Notes: generated from the sequence alone by a model not told the origin. A stretch of 64,000 nucleotides of DNA from Oceanomicrobium pacificus (GCF_009833495.1 NZ_WUWG01000003.1:434001-498000); one strand, 5' to 3'; positions 36,116-47,699 are shown, numbered from the stretch's first letter. Translations and numbers: made by a program.

Positions 36116-38277
36116 AGGCGGATCTCCGTCAGTTCCGGGGCGAGGCAGAGCCTATCGGTGCAGAGCGTCAGATGACAAGGCAGGGGCAGGGCAGCCTTCG
36201 GCACGGTCCAGACGATCCGGCGCCGCCACCCGTCCGGGCCATCGGACCGATCCGAGCGCGCTGCAGCCACGCCCTGCGGTCCGGCTGGTGCCCCGTCCTG
36301 CAAATGCCAGCCGTCGCGCAGCAGCAGTTCAATATGAAGGTCCTCATTGCCAGGCGACAGGCGCAGTCGGGCATGGCCCTCGGCCAGATAGCGCAGAGGG
36401 CCAGCGTCGCCCTCGTTGAGTATGCGCGCGGCGCGCAACGCCGCCAGCCGCGCCACAGGCATCTCGGCCAGCGTGCCGGACAGGGCGCGGACCAGATCGG
36501 ACGCGGCACTGTCGCGTGACGGGTCAGGCGCGCGGGTGGAGAGGTACGCAAGCAGGTCCAGAAGCGCGCTTTCGCCCGATGGCGTCGCGCCATCTTCCAG
36601 TTCCAGCACATCGCCAAGTGGCGAGCGTCCGCGGCTCAGCGCATAGCGCCCGCCCTCGGCCGCATGGTCGCGCAGCGCCTGTGCTGCGAAAGTTTCCGCC
36701 TGTGCGCGCCAGCGCGGGTCCAGCGTCGCGTCATAAAGCGCCAGCGCCGCACTTCCGGCCCATGCCAGATCGGTCAGGTCGGTCGGGCCGCGCACGACCC
36801 CATCGAAGGAGAGTTTGGCAATCTCCGGACCAGACGCCAGTTCAGAGAATAGGGCATCCGCAGCCGCGGCGGCCGCGTCGACCCAGTCGGGCCGGTTGCG
36901 CAGAAGCCCTGCCGTCGCCAACCCGCGGATTACGAGCCCGTTCCAGCCGAGGATCATCTTGTCATCGCGGAACGGGCGCGGCCGGGCGGCACGACAGGCA
37001 GCCAGCCTGTCGAGGACGGGATCGACCAGCGCCGGATCGGGCGGGGCGCCGGGCGGGTGGTGGATCACCGCGCCGCCGGGCAATGTCGGCGCCGCGTCGA
37101 GGCCCAGCAGTGACTGCACCGCACTGCCTGCACCAAGGCAGGCAGACAATTGTGCTTCCGACCAAGTGTAGAAGGCGCCTTCTTCAAGCTTTCCGTCCGG
37201 ATCGAGCGAATCTGCATCCTCGGCCGCCGCAAACCCGCCCCTGTCGAGCGCCAGATCGCGCATGAGATAGTCAGCGAGCCGTGACAACGCCCGGTCCGCG
37301 CCCGCAATCGGCGGGTCCATCGTTGCGGCCTCGGTCAAACATAGCGCCATGAGGCCTTGATTATAGGCCATTTTCTCGAAATGCGGGGTGCGCCAGTTTT
37401 CATCGACCGTATAGCGGTGGAACCCGCCGCCAACATGGTCATGCAGACCGCCTGCGATCATGGCATCAAGGCTCTTGCGGAACATTTGCTCCGCCCGCGC
37501 GTCCGGCCCGCGGCGCAGATGGTCGGCGAGAAACAGCAAATGCCCTTCCTGCGGAAATTGCGGTCCACGCCCGAAGCCGCCATGTGCCGTGTTGAAGCCG
37601 GACGACAGCTGTTCCACAGCCAGCGCAGGCGCGCGATCAAGCGCTGTGGGCGGGGCCGTCCGGCGCGTCACCATTGCGATATGGTCTGTCAGGACACCGC
37701 CAAGCCGTTCGAACTCGGCCCGCCCGTCACCCCGCCAGCCCTGCGCAATCGCGGCGAGCACCTGCATGAAATGCGGCTTCGGGAAATAGGTGCCGGTGTG
37801 GAACGGCCGCCCGTCCGGCAGGAGCCAGCTGGAATTCGGCCAGCCCGCATGGCCTTGCTGGAGGCTCGTGGCGAGGATGAAATGCTGGTCGAGATCGGGC
37901 CGTTCCTCACGGTCGAGCTTGATCGCGACGAAATGACGGTTGAGCAGCTCCGCCACCTCCGGATCGTCGAAGCTCTCCTCCTCCATCACATGGCACCAGT
38001 GGCAGGTCGCGTAGCCCGTCGACAGGAAAATCGGGCAGTCGCGGCGGGCGGCCTCGGCCAGAGCGTCCGCACCCCAGGGATACCAGTCCACCGGATTGAA
38101 CCCGTGCTGGCGCAGATAGGGCGAGGGGGCATCGACGAGCCGGTTGATGTAAGCCGGTTTGCCGTCCGACCAATGTGCCGTGCGCGGGGCCGGCTCGGCA
38201 GGCAGGGCGTCGGCGCGCGCCACCAGATCGGCCCAGAGCGCGGCGTCGCGCTCCCGGCCCGGCATATGTTGCTGCAT
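36112..38277 (-). CDS. YyaL-like thioredoxin-domain protein (DUF255)
   Basis: The 721-residue protein has an N-terminal thioredoxin-like domain with NRLVDAPSPYLRQHGFNPVDWYPWG and FLSTGYATCHWCHVMEEESF, whose CHWC is a CxxC redox pair. It is followed by a long six-hairpin-glycosidase-like domain (FGRGPQFPQEGHL, HDHVGGGFHRYTVDENW, FEKMAYNQGLM, DADSLDP). Relatives (YyaL of Bacillus, human SPATA20) have no settled function. The frame is open to 38367; ATG 38277 follows AGGGGAGCG. It is transcribed divergently from ftsY. Confidence 0.88.
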   Translation of the reverse strand: MQQHMPGRERDAALWADLVARADALPAEPAPRTAHWSDGKPAYINRLVDAPSPYLRQHGFNPVDWYPWGADALAEAARRDCPIFLSTGYATCHWCHVMEEESFDDPEVAELLNRHFVAIKLDREERPDLDQHFILATSLQQGHAGWPNSSWLLPDGRPFHTGTYFPKPHFMQVLAAIAQGWRGDGRAEFERLGGVLTDHIAMVTRRTAPPTALDRAPALAVEQLSSGFNTAHGGFGRGPQFPQEGHLLFLADHLRRGPDARAEQMFRKSLDAMIAGGLHDHVGGGFHRYTVDENWRTPHFEKMAYNQGLMALCLTEAATMDPPIAGADRALSRLADYLMRDLALDRGGFAAAEDADSLDPDGKLEEGAFYTWSEAQLSACLGAGSAVQSLLGLDAAPTLPGGAVIHHPPGAPPDPALVDPVLDRLAACRAARPRPFRDDKMILGWNGLVIRGLATAGLLRNRPDWVDAAAAAADALFSELASGPEIAKLSFDGVVRGPTDLTDLAWAGSAALALYDATLDPRWRAQAETFAAQALRDHAAEGGRYALSRGRSPLGDVLELEDGATPSGESALLDLLAYLSTRAPDPSRDSAASDLVRALSGTLAEMPVARLAALRAARILNEGDAGPLRYLAEGHARLRLSPGNEDLHIELLLRDGWHLQDGAPAGPQGVAAARSDRSDGPDGWRRRIVWTVPKAALPLPCHLTLCTDRLCLAPELTEIRL

Positions 38278-38421
38278 GTCGCTCCCCTTGTCCTTGGTCC
38301 ATCTTGTGGCGGGCAGCCTTGCGGTGCAAGCCGCGCAAAAGGCGTTCCGCCGGCAGGGGCTTTCCAATCGCCGCCGCCCGTATTAGGTCAACGGGGAGCA
38401 AAACAAGGAGCATCGGCGCCC

Positions 38422-39630
38422 ATGTCCTTCTTCAAGAAGATGAAAGAACGGATGTTCAAATCCTCGTCCAAACTGGATGTGGGGCTGGACGCGATCATCG
38501 AGGAAGGTGCCGCGCCGGATACCGGTCCGGCCGAGGTGCAGACACCGGATACGGGACCGTCCGCGCCGGAGCCTGTGCTTTCCGAACCGCAGTCTGCCGA
38601 CCCTGCGCCGGTGCCTGCCGATCCTGATTTTGATCCTGAACCTGAGCCGCAGCCGGAACCGGACGCCGACGCCAGCCCTGATCCAGAGCCCGCGCCTGTG
38701 GCGCCGCAACCTGCGCGCGCCGAACCGGCTCCAGCCGAAGAACAGGCACCGAAACAGGGCCTCATGGGCCGGTTGATGGGGCGCCCGGCGGTGCCGATGC
38801 GGGTGCTGGATGACGCGATGCTGGAAAGCCTTGAGGAATTGCTCATCCAGTCCGACATGGGCGTGGAGACCTCACTCAAGGTGGCGGCAAACCTTGCCGA
38901 GGGGCGGTTCGGGCGCAAGATGAGCGCCGCGGACATCAAGGCGCTGCTGGCCAGCGAGGTGGCCGGCATCCTGACACCGGTCGCCAAGCCGATGCCGCTC
39001 TATGCCAAGCGCCCGCAGGTGGTGCTTGTCGTGGGCGTGAACGGCTCGGGAAAGACCACGACGATCGGCAAGCTTGCCTCGCAGTTCAAGGCAGCGGGCA
39101 AATCGGTGGTGATTGCGGCGGGCGACACGTTCCGCGCCGCCGCCGTGGAGCAGCTTCAGGTCTGGGGCGAACGCGCGGGCGTGCCGGTGATGACCGCACC
39201 CGAAGGGTCCGACCCGGCGAGTCTGGCCTTTGATGCGATGACGCGCGCCGAGGCCGACGGCGCGGATCTTCTGATGATCGACACGGCCGGGCGGCTGCAA
39301 AACCGCGCCGATTTGATGGAAGAGCTGGCAAAAATCGTCCGTGTGATCCGCAAGAAGGACCCGGACGCGCCGCACAACACGTTGCTTGTGCTCGACGCCA
39401 CAACGGGTCAGAACGCGCTCAGCCAGGTGGAGATCTTCCGCAAAATCGCCGATGTGTCCGGCCTTGTGATGACCAAGCTCGACGGGACCGCCAAGGGTGG
39501 CGTGCTGGTTGCGCTGGCCGACAAGTTCGGCCTGCCCATCCATGCCATCGGCGTGGGCGAGAGCATCGAGGACCTGCAGCCCTTCGATCCCGAGGAATTC
39601 TCGCGCGCCCTGACCGGGGCCGAGGCGTGA
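38422..39630 (+). CDS. ftsY: Signal recognition particle receptor FtsY
   Basis: FtsY docks the SRP-ribosome complex at the membrane. The 402-residue protein begins with a short basic region, then a roughly 85-residue acidic Pro/Glu/Asp-rich stretch (about 30-115), then the N domain and GTPase G domain: GVNGSGKTTTIGKLA, AGDTFRAAAVEQL, DTAGRLQNRADLMEEL and TKLDGTAKGG. I start it at ATG 38422 with AAGGAGC upstream; the open frame back to 37357 crosses the YyaL-like gene on the other strand and is shadow. A T7 run at 39676-39682 may belong to a weak terminator. Confidence 0.97.
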   Translation: MSFFKKMKERMFKSSSKLDVGLDAIIEEGAAPDTGPAEVQTPDTGPSAPEPVLSEPQSADPAPVPADPDFDPEPEPQPEPDADASPDPEPAPVAPQPARAEPAPAEEQAPKQGLMGRLMGRPAVPMRVLDDAMLESLEELLIQSDMGVETSLKVAANLAEGRFGRKMSAADIKALLASEVAGILTPVAKPMPLYAKRPQVVLVVGVNGSGKTTTIGKLASQFKAAGKSVVIAAGDTFRAAAVEQLQVWGERAGVPVMTAPEGSDPASLAFDAMTRAEADGADLLMIDTAGRLQNRADLMEELAKIVRVIRKKDPDAPHNTLLVLDATTGQNALSQVEIFRKIADVSGLVMTKLDGTAKGGVLVALADKFGLPIHAIGVGESIEDLQPFDPEEFSRALTGAEA

Positions 39631-39797
39631 CGCACGGCCGGGCGGGCGCCATCCTTCCGGCAACCGGCAGAAAAGTTTTTTTGCGTGGATTCCGGCGGAT
39701 CTGCCGCCACAAAATGGCCCTTTGCGACATGCGCGCAGGGGCGGGCTTGATCTGCGATGACTGACGCTGCGATCTATGCCACCGGAACACGCGCCTC

Positions 39798-40703
39798 ATG
39801 CTGACCGATTGGGTTCTGGCGATCGAGGGCACGCCCCGTGCCGCGACGGTGGCGAGCATGCTCGCGCTCCTCTCGGCCGTGGCCCATGCGGTTTTCGGGG
39901 CGCTGCAGAAGGGGCGGCACGATCCGTGGCTGACACGCGGCGCGATCGACATCTGCTATTTCGCGCTGGCCCTGCCCGTGGCGCTTTTCCTTGTGCCGCG
40001 CCCGGATGCGACGCTCTGGCTTCTGCTCGGCGGGGCCTTCCTGATCCACACGGCCTACAAGATCCTGATGGCGGCTGCCTATGCACGTGCGCCCTACACG
40101 GTGGTCTATCCGATCGTGCGCGGCACCGGTCCGCTGGTGACGGTGATGGCCGCCGGCGTGATTTTCGGGGAGAGCTATGCAGCTGGCCAGTGGCTCGGCG
40201 TGCTCATGCTGTCGGTCGGCATCCTGTCGCTCTCCGCCTTCAACCTGAGCCGCGTGTCGGTTGATCGCGGGCGGCTCTGGTCGGCCATGTTCATAGCGTT
40301 TGCCTGCGGGATCACGGTGGCCGCCTACACGACCTATGATGCGATCGGGATGCGCGCGGCGCCCGATCCGTTCACCTTCCTTGTCTGGTTCTTCGTCATC
40401 GACGGTCTCTTCATGCCGATGCTGGCTGTCTGGAAATGGCGGCGCCTCGATGCGCGCCCGACGCTCGCGCCGCTGATGCTGCGCGGGGTGATCGGCGCGC
40501 TTATCGCCTATGTGAGCTTCGGCGCCGTGATGCTGGCGACCCGCCTCGACAAGGTGGGGGAGGCCGCGGTCCTGCGCGAAACCTCGGTCGTGTTCGCGGC
40601 GCTGATCGGCTGGGCGTTTCTGGGCGAGACCGTCGGTGTCCGGCGGACGCTGATGATGGGCGTCATTGCGCTCGGCGCGGTTTTGGTGGAAATAGCGGGC
40701 TGA
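39798..40703 (+). CDS. EamA/DMT-family transporter
   Basis: The 301-residue membrane protein has about ten hydrophobic helices forming two EamA repeats (first with ALYKGRHDP-like ALQKGRHDPWLTRG, second with GEAAVLRETSVVFAALIGWAFLGE). The second repeat's C-terminal helix MMGVIALGAVLVEIAG is typical. It differs in type from the coupled EamA pair at 13.6-15.5 kb. It precedes yciB by 13 bp and is probably co-transcribed. The substrate is unknown. It begins at ATG 39798. Confidence 0.82.
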   Translation: MLTDWVLAIEGTPRAATVASMLALLSAVAHAVFGALQKGRHDPWLTRGAIDICYFALALPVALFLVPRPDATLWLLLGGAFLIHTAYKILMAAAYARAPYTVVYPIVRGTGPLVTVMAAGVIFGESYAAGQWLGVLMLSVGILSLSAFNLSRVSVDRGRLWSAMFIAFACGITVAAYTTYDAIGMRAAPDPFTFLVWFFVIDGLFMPMLAVWKWRRLDARPTLAPLMLRGVIGALIAYVSFGAVMLATRLDKVGEAAVLRETSVVFAALIGWAFLGETVGVRRTLMMGVIALGAVLVEIAG

Positions 40704-40716
40704 GCAGGAGGACCGC

Positions 40717-41328
40717 ATGGCCGAGAAGAAACTGAACCCGATTCTGAAACTGGTGCTGGAACTGGGGCCGATCATCCTCTTTTTCGTAGCCTACCGCTGG
40801 GCCCCCGTGCCCGAAGGCGCGGTGGCCGAGGATGCGGAACTGGCCAAGATCCTTTTCGCAACCGCGCTTTTCATCCCCACGATTCTGGCTGCGCTCGCCG
40901 CGAGCTGGATCCTGAGCCGTCACCTGCCGCGCATGGCCGTCATCACCGCTATCCTTGTGGTCGTTTTCGGCGGCCTGACGCTCTGGCTGCGGGACGGCAC
41001 CTTCATCAAGATGAAGCCGACGGTCCTTTACCTCGCCTTTGCCGGCATCCTCGGCTACGGGCTTCTGCGCGGTCAGTCCTACCTGCGCTACCTGATGGAA
41101 GAGATGCTGCCGATGCAGGAAGAGGGCTGGATGATCTTCACCCGCCGCTTCGTCTGGTTCTTCCTTGCCCTTGCGGTCGCCAACGAACTGGCCTGGCGGG
41201 TCGGCGGCACGGACGTCTGGGTGAATTTCAAGACTTTCGGCCTGCCGCTCGCCAATTTCGTCTTCATTCTGGCGCAGATGAGCCTGTTCCAGAAGTTTGC
41301 GCCGGAAGAGAGTCCGTCGTCGGACTGA
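40717..41328 (+). CDS. yciB: Inner membrane protein YciB / septation protein A
   Basis: The 203-residue protein has about five membrane helices and the family blocks LVLELGPIILFFVAY, FATALFIPT, LWLRDGTFIKMKPT and RRFVWFFLALAVANELAW. YciB (IspZ, intracellular septation protein A) acts in envelope integrity and division. The start ATG 40717 has AGGAGGACCGC. Its 3' end overlaps the convergent ccmG gene by 65 bp, which is unusually long for two genes that both end in coding sequence. Confidence 0.93.
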   Translation: MAEKKLNPILKLVLELGPIILFFVAYRWAPVPEGAVAEDAELAKILFATALFIPTILAALAASWILSRHLPRMAVITAILVVVFGGLTLWLRDGTFIKMKPTVLYLAFAGILGYGLLRGQSYLRYLMEEMLPMQEEGWMIFTRRFVWFFLALAVANELAWRVGGTDVWVNFKTFGLPLANFVFILAQMSLFQKFAPEESPSSD

Positions 41329-41884
41329 CCCAGCCGGCCTCGGCCAGTGCGGGCAGGATTCGGGCGTCGAGGACAGACCGTGTGATCGGTCCCGGATGGC
41401 GCATCAGGATCTTGCCCGACCCATCAATGACGAAGGTTTCCGGCACGCCGTAAATGCCCCAGTTGATCCCGTTGCGCCCTGCATCGGCACCGGTCTTGGT
41501 GTAGGGGTTGCCAAGCTCCTCAAGGAACGCCACCGCATTCTGCGGCTGGTCCTTGTAATTCACCCCGATGATCGGCAGGCCCATGTCGGCCAGTTCTTCC
41601 AGCATCGGATGTTCCGCACGGCACGGGCCGCACCAGCTGGCCCAGAAATTGACGAGCTTCGCACCCGGCGCGGTGATGTCCGCATCCGTCGGAGGGACGA
41701 GCCCGGGCGCAATCTCTGTCAGGTTCAGCGCCGGCGCCTGCCGGCCCGCAAGCGCGCTCGGCAATTCATCGGGATTGTCCCGGTTGAGGCTGACAATGAA
41801 CGCGCCCGTCAGGGCTATGAAGATCAGCGGCGGCAGCAGAAGGAGCCAGTTGAACCGGCGCTTCGGGGCAGGGGTGTCAGACAT
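41264..41884 (-). CDS. ccmG: Periplasmic thiol:disulfide oxidoreductase CcmG/HelX
   Basis: CcmG keeps apocytochrome c haem-binding cysteines reduced during maturation. The 206-residue protein has an N-terminal membrane anchor (LLLLPPLIFIALTGAFIVSL, 14-33) and a thioredoxin domain with WASWCGPCRAEHPML (Cys85, Cys88), GVNYKDQ and GVPETFVIDGSG. The last 20 or so residues (beyond ILPALAEAGW) are Ser/Thr-rich and lie antisense to the yciB end. Start ATG 41884 overlaps the ccmD stop by 8 bp. It completes the minus-strand ccmABCDG operon. Confidence 0.95.
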   Translation of the reverse strand: MSDTPAPKRRFNWLLLLPPLIFIALTGAFIVSLNRDNPDELPSALAGRQAPALNLTEIAPGLVPPTDADITAPGAKLVNFWASWCGPCRAEHPMLEELADMGLPIIGVNYKDQPQNAVAFLEELGNPYTKTGADAGRNGINWGIYGVPETFVIDGSGKILMRHPGPITRSVLDARILPALAEAGWVSPTTDSLPAQTSGTGSSAPE

Positions 41885-42032
41885 CGGTGCGCGGGGCCTC
41901 CAGCTTGTCGAGCGCCCGTTGCGCGGCGCGGGCGCGGATGATGCTGGCGGCCACGAGCCCCAGCACCAACGCGAGCGTCACCCCGTAGGCCGACAGGACG
42001 GTCGCGGCATATTTTCCGAGTTCCGGCAGCAT
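41877..42032 (-). CDS. ccmD: Haem exporter subunit CcmD
   Basis: This 51-residue protein, too short for a normal ORF list, starts MLPELGKYAATVLSAYGV, has a single membrane helix (about 10-31, ending AASIIRARAA) and a basic then acidic tail ending APRTDV. Both the short length and the place between ccmC and ccmG identify it as CcmD, which helps release holo-CcmE from CcmABC. ATG 42032 shares a base with the ccmC stop (TGATG) and its stop overlaps the ccmG start by 8 bp. Confidence 0.93.
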   Translation of the reverse strand: MLPELGKYAATVLSAYGVTLALVLGLVAASIIRARAAQRALDKLEAPRTDV

Positions 42033-42757
42033 CAGCGGGCCTCCCGCAACATCAGGGCGCGCACCCGGCGCAGACGGATTTCGGTGCGGGTGCGCAAGAG
42101 CACCAGCGCCACGAACAGCAGCACGAACCCGGTGATCGACAGGACCAGCGGGTAGAAGAAAACATCGGCCACATTGTCCTCCTGCTTGATCGACAGCGAC
42201 GCGCCCTGATGCAGCCCCTGGTTCCAGAAGAGCACCGCATAGCGCGACAGGAGCGCGAAGACCGAGCCGACGAGGCAGAGCACGGAGGTCAGGTCAGCTG
42301 CCTTGTCCGGATCCTCCACCGCCTGCCAGAGCGCGATATAGCCCAGATAGAAGATGAACAGGATCAGGAAGCTGGTCAGACGCGGGTCCCATTCCCACCA
42401 TGTACCCCACATGGGCTGGCCCCAGATCGCGCCGGTCATCAGGGCGGCCACGGTCATCACGGCGCCCACAGGAGCGGCAGCGCGGGCGGCGAGGGCCGAC
42501 ACATGGTGCCGCCGGATCAGCCAGATGAGCGATGCGACCAGCATCATCAGCCATGCGTTGATGGCGATGAAGGCGGTCGGCACATGGATGAAGAGGATCT
42601 TCACCGTCGATCCCTGCTGGTAATCGTCGGGCGTGAAGAAGAAACCCCAGACCAGCGCAATGCCGATCGACAGGCCCGCGGCCCAGGACAGGCCGGGCAG
42701 GATTCGGCCCGACAGGGCCATGAAGCGGCGCGGATTGGCCAGTTCCCAGATGCTCAT
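42032..42757 (-). CDS. ccmC: Haem exporter membrane subunit CcmC
   Basis: CcmC binds haem and loads it on CcmE. The 241-residue protein has six membrane helices and the tryptophan-rich WWD motif (PMWGTWWEWDPRLTS) flanked by histidines in IHVPTAF and RRHHVSAL. The family fit is strong. It follows ccmB after 56 bp and is coupled to ccmD. No ccmE, ccmF or ccmH is in view, so the rest of system I lies elsewhere. Confidence 0.96.
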   Translation of the reverse strand: MSIWELANPRRFMALSGRILPGLSWAAGLSIGIALVWGFFFTPDDYQQGSTVKILFIHVPTAFIAINAWLMMLVASLIWLIRRHHVSALAARAAAPVGAVMTVAALMTGAIWGQPMWGTWWEWDPRLTSFLILFIFYLGYIALWQAVEDPDKAADLTSVLCLVGSVFALLSRYAVLFWNQGLHQGASLSIKQEDNVADVFFYPLVLSITGFVLLFVALVLLRTRTEIRLRRVRALMLREAR

Positions 42758-42813
42758 GCGCTAGTCCTAATCACGGGTCGACCGGCTGTCCATGCCATGG
42801 CGTTCACTTCCGG

Positions 42814-43479
42814 TCATGAGAGCTGCAGACGCAATGTCGCAGCCGCCGCGAAGGGCAGGATCGCGATGCTGGCAAGGGTGATGGCGGTCAGGAAGGTCAG
42901 GGCTGCGAGCGGGTCTCCGCCGGTTGCGGCTGCGCTGACCGTCGCCGCGCCGAAGATGAGCGTCGGCACATAGAGCGGCAGCACGAGAAGCGACAGCAAC
43001 AGCCCGCCGCGCCGGATGCCGAGCGTCAGCGCCGCGCCCATGGCCCCGATGAAGCTGAGCGCCGGCGTGCCGAGCGCGAGGCTCGCCACCAGCCAGGGCT
43101 GTGCGGCATCCGGCAGGTGCAGTGTCGCGCCCAGAACCGGCGCGGCGATCAGGAGCGGCAGCCCCGTCGTCAGCCAGTGGGCGATCGCCTTGATCGCGAC
43201 CAGCGCCTCCAGCGGCAGGCGCGACATCATCAGGATATCCAGCGTGCCGTCCTCGAAATCGGCCTGAAACAGCCGGTCGAGCGACAGGAGGCAGGCCAGC
43301 AGCGCGCCAATCCAGAGCATGCCGGGCGCTATGGCGCTCAGCACAGTGCCAGACGGACCGACGCCGAACGGCACCAGAAGGACGAGGATCAGGAAGAAGG
43401 CGAGGCCCAGCCCCGCGCCGCCGCCGGAGCGGATCGCAAGCCGCAATTCGCGGCCGAGGAGCGCGCGGGCGCCGGTCAT
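42814..43479 (-). CDS. ccmB: Haem exporter membrane subunit CcmB
   Basis: The 221-residue permease of the CcmAB complex has six hydrophobic helices and family sequences LGRELRLAIRSGGG, RLFQADFEDGTLDILMMSRLPLE and LGTPALSFIGAMGAALT. The open frame continues to 43809 but ATG 43479 overlaps the ccmA stop (ATGA) and gives the correct N-terminus. With CcmA it uses ATP to release holo-CcmE from CcmC. Confidence 0.95.
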   Translation of the reverse strand: MTGARALLGRELRLAIRSGGGAGLGLAFFLILVLLVPFGVGPSGTVLSAIAPGMLWIGALLACLLSLDRLFQADFEDGTLDILMMSRLPLEALVAIKAIAHWLTTGLPLLIAAPVLGATLHLPDAAQPWLVASLALGTPALSFIGAMGAALTLGIRRGGLLLSLLVLPLYVPTLIFGAATVSAAATGGDPLAALTFLTAITLASIAILPFAAAATLRLQLS

Positions 43480-44165
43480 GTCCAGTCCCCGCCGAACGGG
43501 TCGCGGTCGGCGTTCGCGGCCGTGTCCGGTGCGGCACCCGGAGCGGTGGCGGGTCTGATCTGCACATCGCGCGCGGCCTTGATGCCAAGGTCGATATGGG
43601 TTGCGATCACCGCCATGCGCCCCGCGTCGAGATGGGCCTGCACGATGCGGGCAAAAAGGGCGACCGCATCGCGGTCGAGCGCGACGGTCGGCTCGTCGAG
43701 GAGCCAGAGCGGCCGGTCCGAGAGGCTGAGGCGGGCAAGCCCCAGCCGCCGCTTCTGCCCCGCCGAACAGGCAAAGGCCGGCCGGTCGGCCAAAGGTGCC
43801 AGGTGCCACAGGTCGAGCGCATCGGCGAGCCGGGCGTCGGCCTGAGGCCCGTCCGCGTCGATCCGCGCCCAGAACCGCAGGTTTTCCGCCACGCTCATCT
43901 GCGGTTTGATCGCGTCGAGATGGCCGGCATAGCTCGTCTGCTCCTGCACCGCATCGTGGTCCGCGCCAAGCGATGCGCCGTTGAGCGTGACGGTCCCGTC
44001 CGTGACGGGGATCAGACCGGCCAGCATCCGCAGGCAGGTCGATTTGCCCGCGCCGTTCGGACCGCGCAGCACGGTGAGTTCGCCCGCCGCCACCTCAAAG
44101 GACAGGCCGGAGAAAATCATGCGGCCGCCACGCAGGCAGCCAAGGTCCGAGACAAGCAGGCTCAT
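43476..44165 (-). CDS. ccmA: Haem exporter ATPase subunit CcmA
   Basis: The 229-residue ABC ATPase has Walker A GPNGAGKST (35-43), the signature CSAGQKRRLGLARL, and Walker B LWLLDEPTVALD. The Q of the signature, in place of the usual SGGQ, is the known CcmA variant. It starts the ccmABCDG operon at ATG 44165 and is divergent from acnA with 222 bp between the starts. ccm products are needed for the CcoO and CcoP haem c proteins encoded near the right edge. Confidence 0.95.
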   Translation of the reverse strand: MSLLVSDLGCLRGGRMIFSGLSFEVAAGELTVLRGPNGAGKSTCLRMLAGLIPVTDGTVTLNGASLGADHDAVQEQTSYAGHLDAIKPQMSVAENLRFWARIDADGPQADARLADALDLWHLAPLADRPAFACSAGQKRRLGLARLSLSDRPLWLLDEPTVALDRDAVALFARIVQAHLDAGRMAVIATHIDLGIKAARDVQIRPATAPGAAPDTAANADRDPFGGDWT

Positions 44166-44240
44166 GGCCCATGCTTACGGTATTCGCTGCCCGCACGAAA
44201 GCCGCCAAATCCTTGATCGGCAGGGGTGAATTGCCGCAAT

Positions 44241-44357
44241 CACAGTTGTGTATGCTATTGTATACCGTCCTTGACCGCGCTACGAAGCAGGTGTATACCG
44301 TCGCACACAAATTCTGGCGCTCCCCTTGTTCAGCGGTCGATTCTGCTGCATACGGTC
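44241..44357. promoter_or_regulatory. Repeat-bearing regulatory region upstream of acnA
   Basis: TGTATACCGTC occurs exactly at 44259-44269 and again at 44292-44302, 33 bp apart (about three helical turns). Related copies are TGTATGCTATT at 44249 and TGCATACGGTC at 44347-44357. A CACAGTTGTG palindrome lies at 44241-44250 and each copy contains the self-complementary GTATAC. The elements lie between divergent ccmA and acnA, 86-129 bp before the acnA start, and look like tandem operator half-sites. I cannot name the regulator. Confidence 0.5.
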
Positions 44358-44387
44358 GCCAATCCCATTCAGCCAGACGGAGGCAAC

Positions 44388-47165
<2,778 letters not shown>

Positions 47166-47195
47166 TCCGTCAGAAAGACTTTAGAGAGACTGAAG

Positions 47196-47222
47196 CGCCC
47201 GCGGTTCCGCCGCGGGCGTTTT
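47196..47222 (+). terminator. Intrinsic terminator after acnA
   Basis: CGCCCGCGG (47196-47204) and CCGCGGGCG (47210-47218) form a perfect 9-bp stem with a 5-nt loop, followed by TTTTGC. It lies 31 bp after the acnA stop and separates it from the following methyltransferase gene, which has its own start at 47262. Confidence 0.9.
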
Positions 47223-47261
47223 GCATTTGAGGGGATAGCGCCGCGCCGCTAGGCTGGCGGG

Positions 47262-47699
47262 ATGAAACATCTCGATGTGCCGCCGCTCTGGCTTCTGTTC
47301 CATCTGCTGGCGCTCTGGCTGCTGGTGCGGGCAGGGCTGTCCGCGGATGTCACCTGGGGGCGGGGGCCGGGGCTCTTCCTGTGTGCGGCGGGTCTTGGCC
47401 TGATCCTCTGGTCGGGCTGGCATTTCCGGCGCGGGCGCACGACCATCCATCCGCACGGTCGGCCGGCGGCGCTTCTGAGCGACGGCCCGTTCCGCATCAA
47501 CCGGAACCCGATCTATACCGGTATGGTGCTGATCCTGACGGGCGCGGGGCTTTATGCCGCCGTGTGGCTCACGCCTGTGGTTGTCGCGTCCTTTGTCTGG
47601 CTCGTCACCGCGCGTTTCATCCGGCCCGAGGAAGCGGCGCTGCGCGCAGCCTTCCCGGACACGGCTGATGCCTATTTTGCCCGTATCCGGCGCTGGTAG
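47262..47699 (+). CDS. Isoprenylcysteine carboxyl methyltransferase-like membrane protein
   Basis: The 145-residue protein has four hydrophobic segments and the C-terminal PEMT/ICMT signature: LLSDGPFRINRNPIYTGMVLIL, then RPEEAALRAAFPDTADAYFARIRRW. That pattern binds S-adenosylmethionine in membrane methyltransferases of lipids or isoprenoids. Bacterial members have varied and mostly unknown substrates. It stands alone between the acnA terminator and the DUF1223 gene. Confidence 0.82.
   Translation: MKHLDVPPLWLLFHLLALWLLVRAGLSADVTWGRGPGLFLCAAGLGLILWSGWHFRRGRTTIHPHGRPAALLSDGPFRINRNPIYTGMVLILTGAGLYAAVWLTPVVVASFVWLVTARFIRPEEAALRAAFPDTADAYFARIRRW

Noticed and set aside
37357-38421. In-frame upstream extension of ftsY (355 residues)
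   Set aside because: It is antisense to the YyaL-like gene, is Arg-rich, and FtsY homologues start at the ATG behind AAGGAGC at 38422.
39661-39682. T7 run after a CCGG-CAA-CCGG hairpin as the ftsY terminator
   Set aside because: The stem is only four pairs and eight bases separate it from the T-run, so it is too weak to call.
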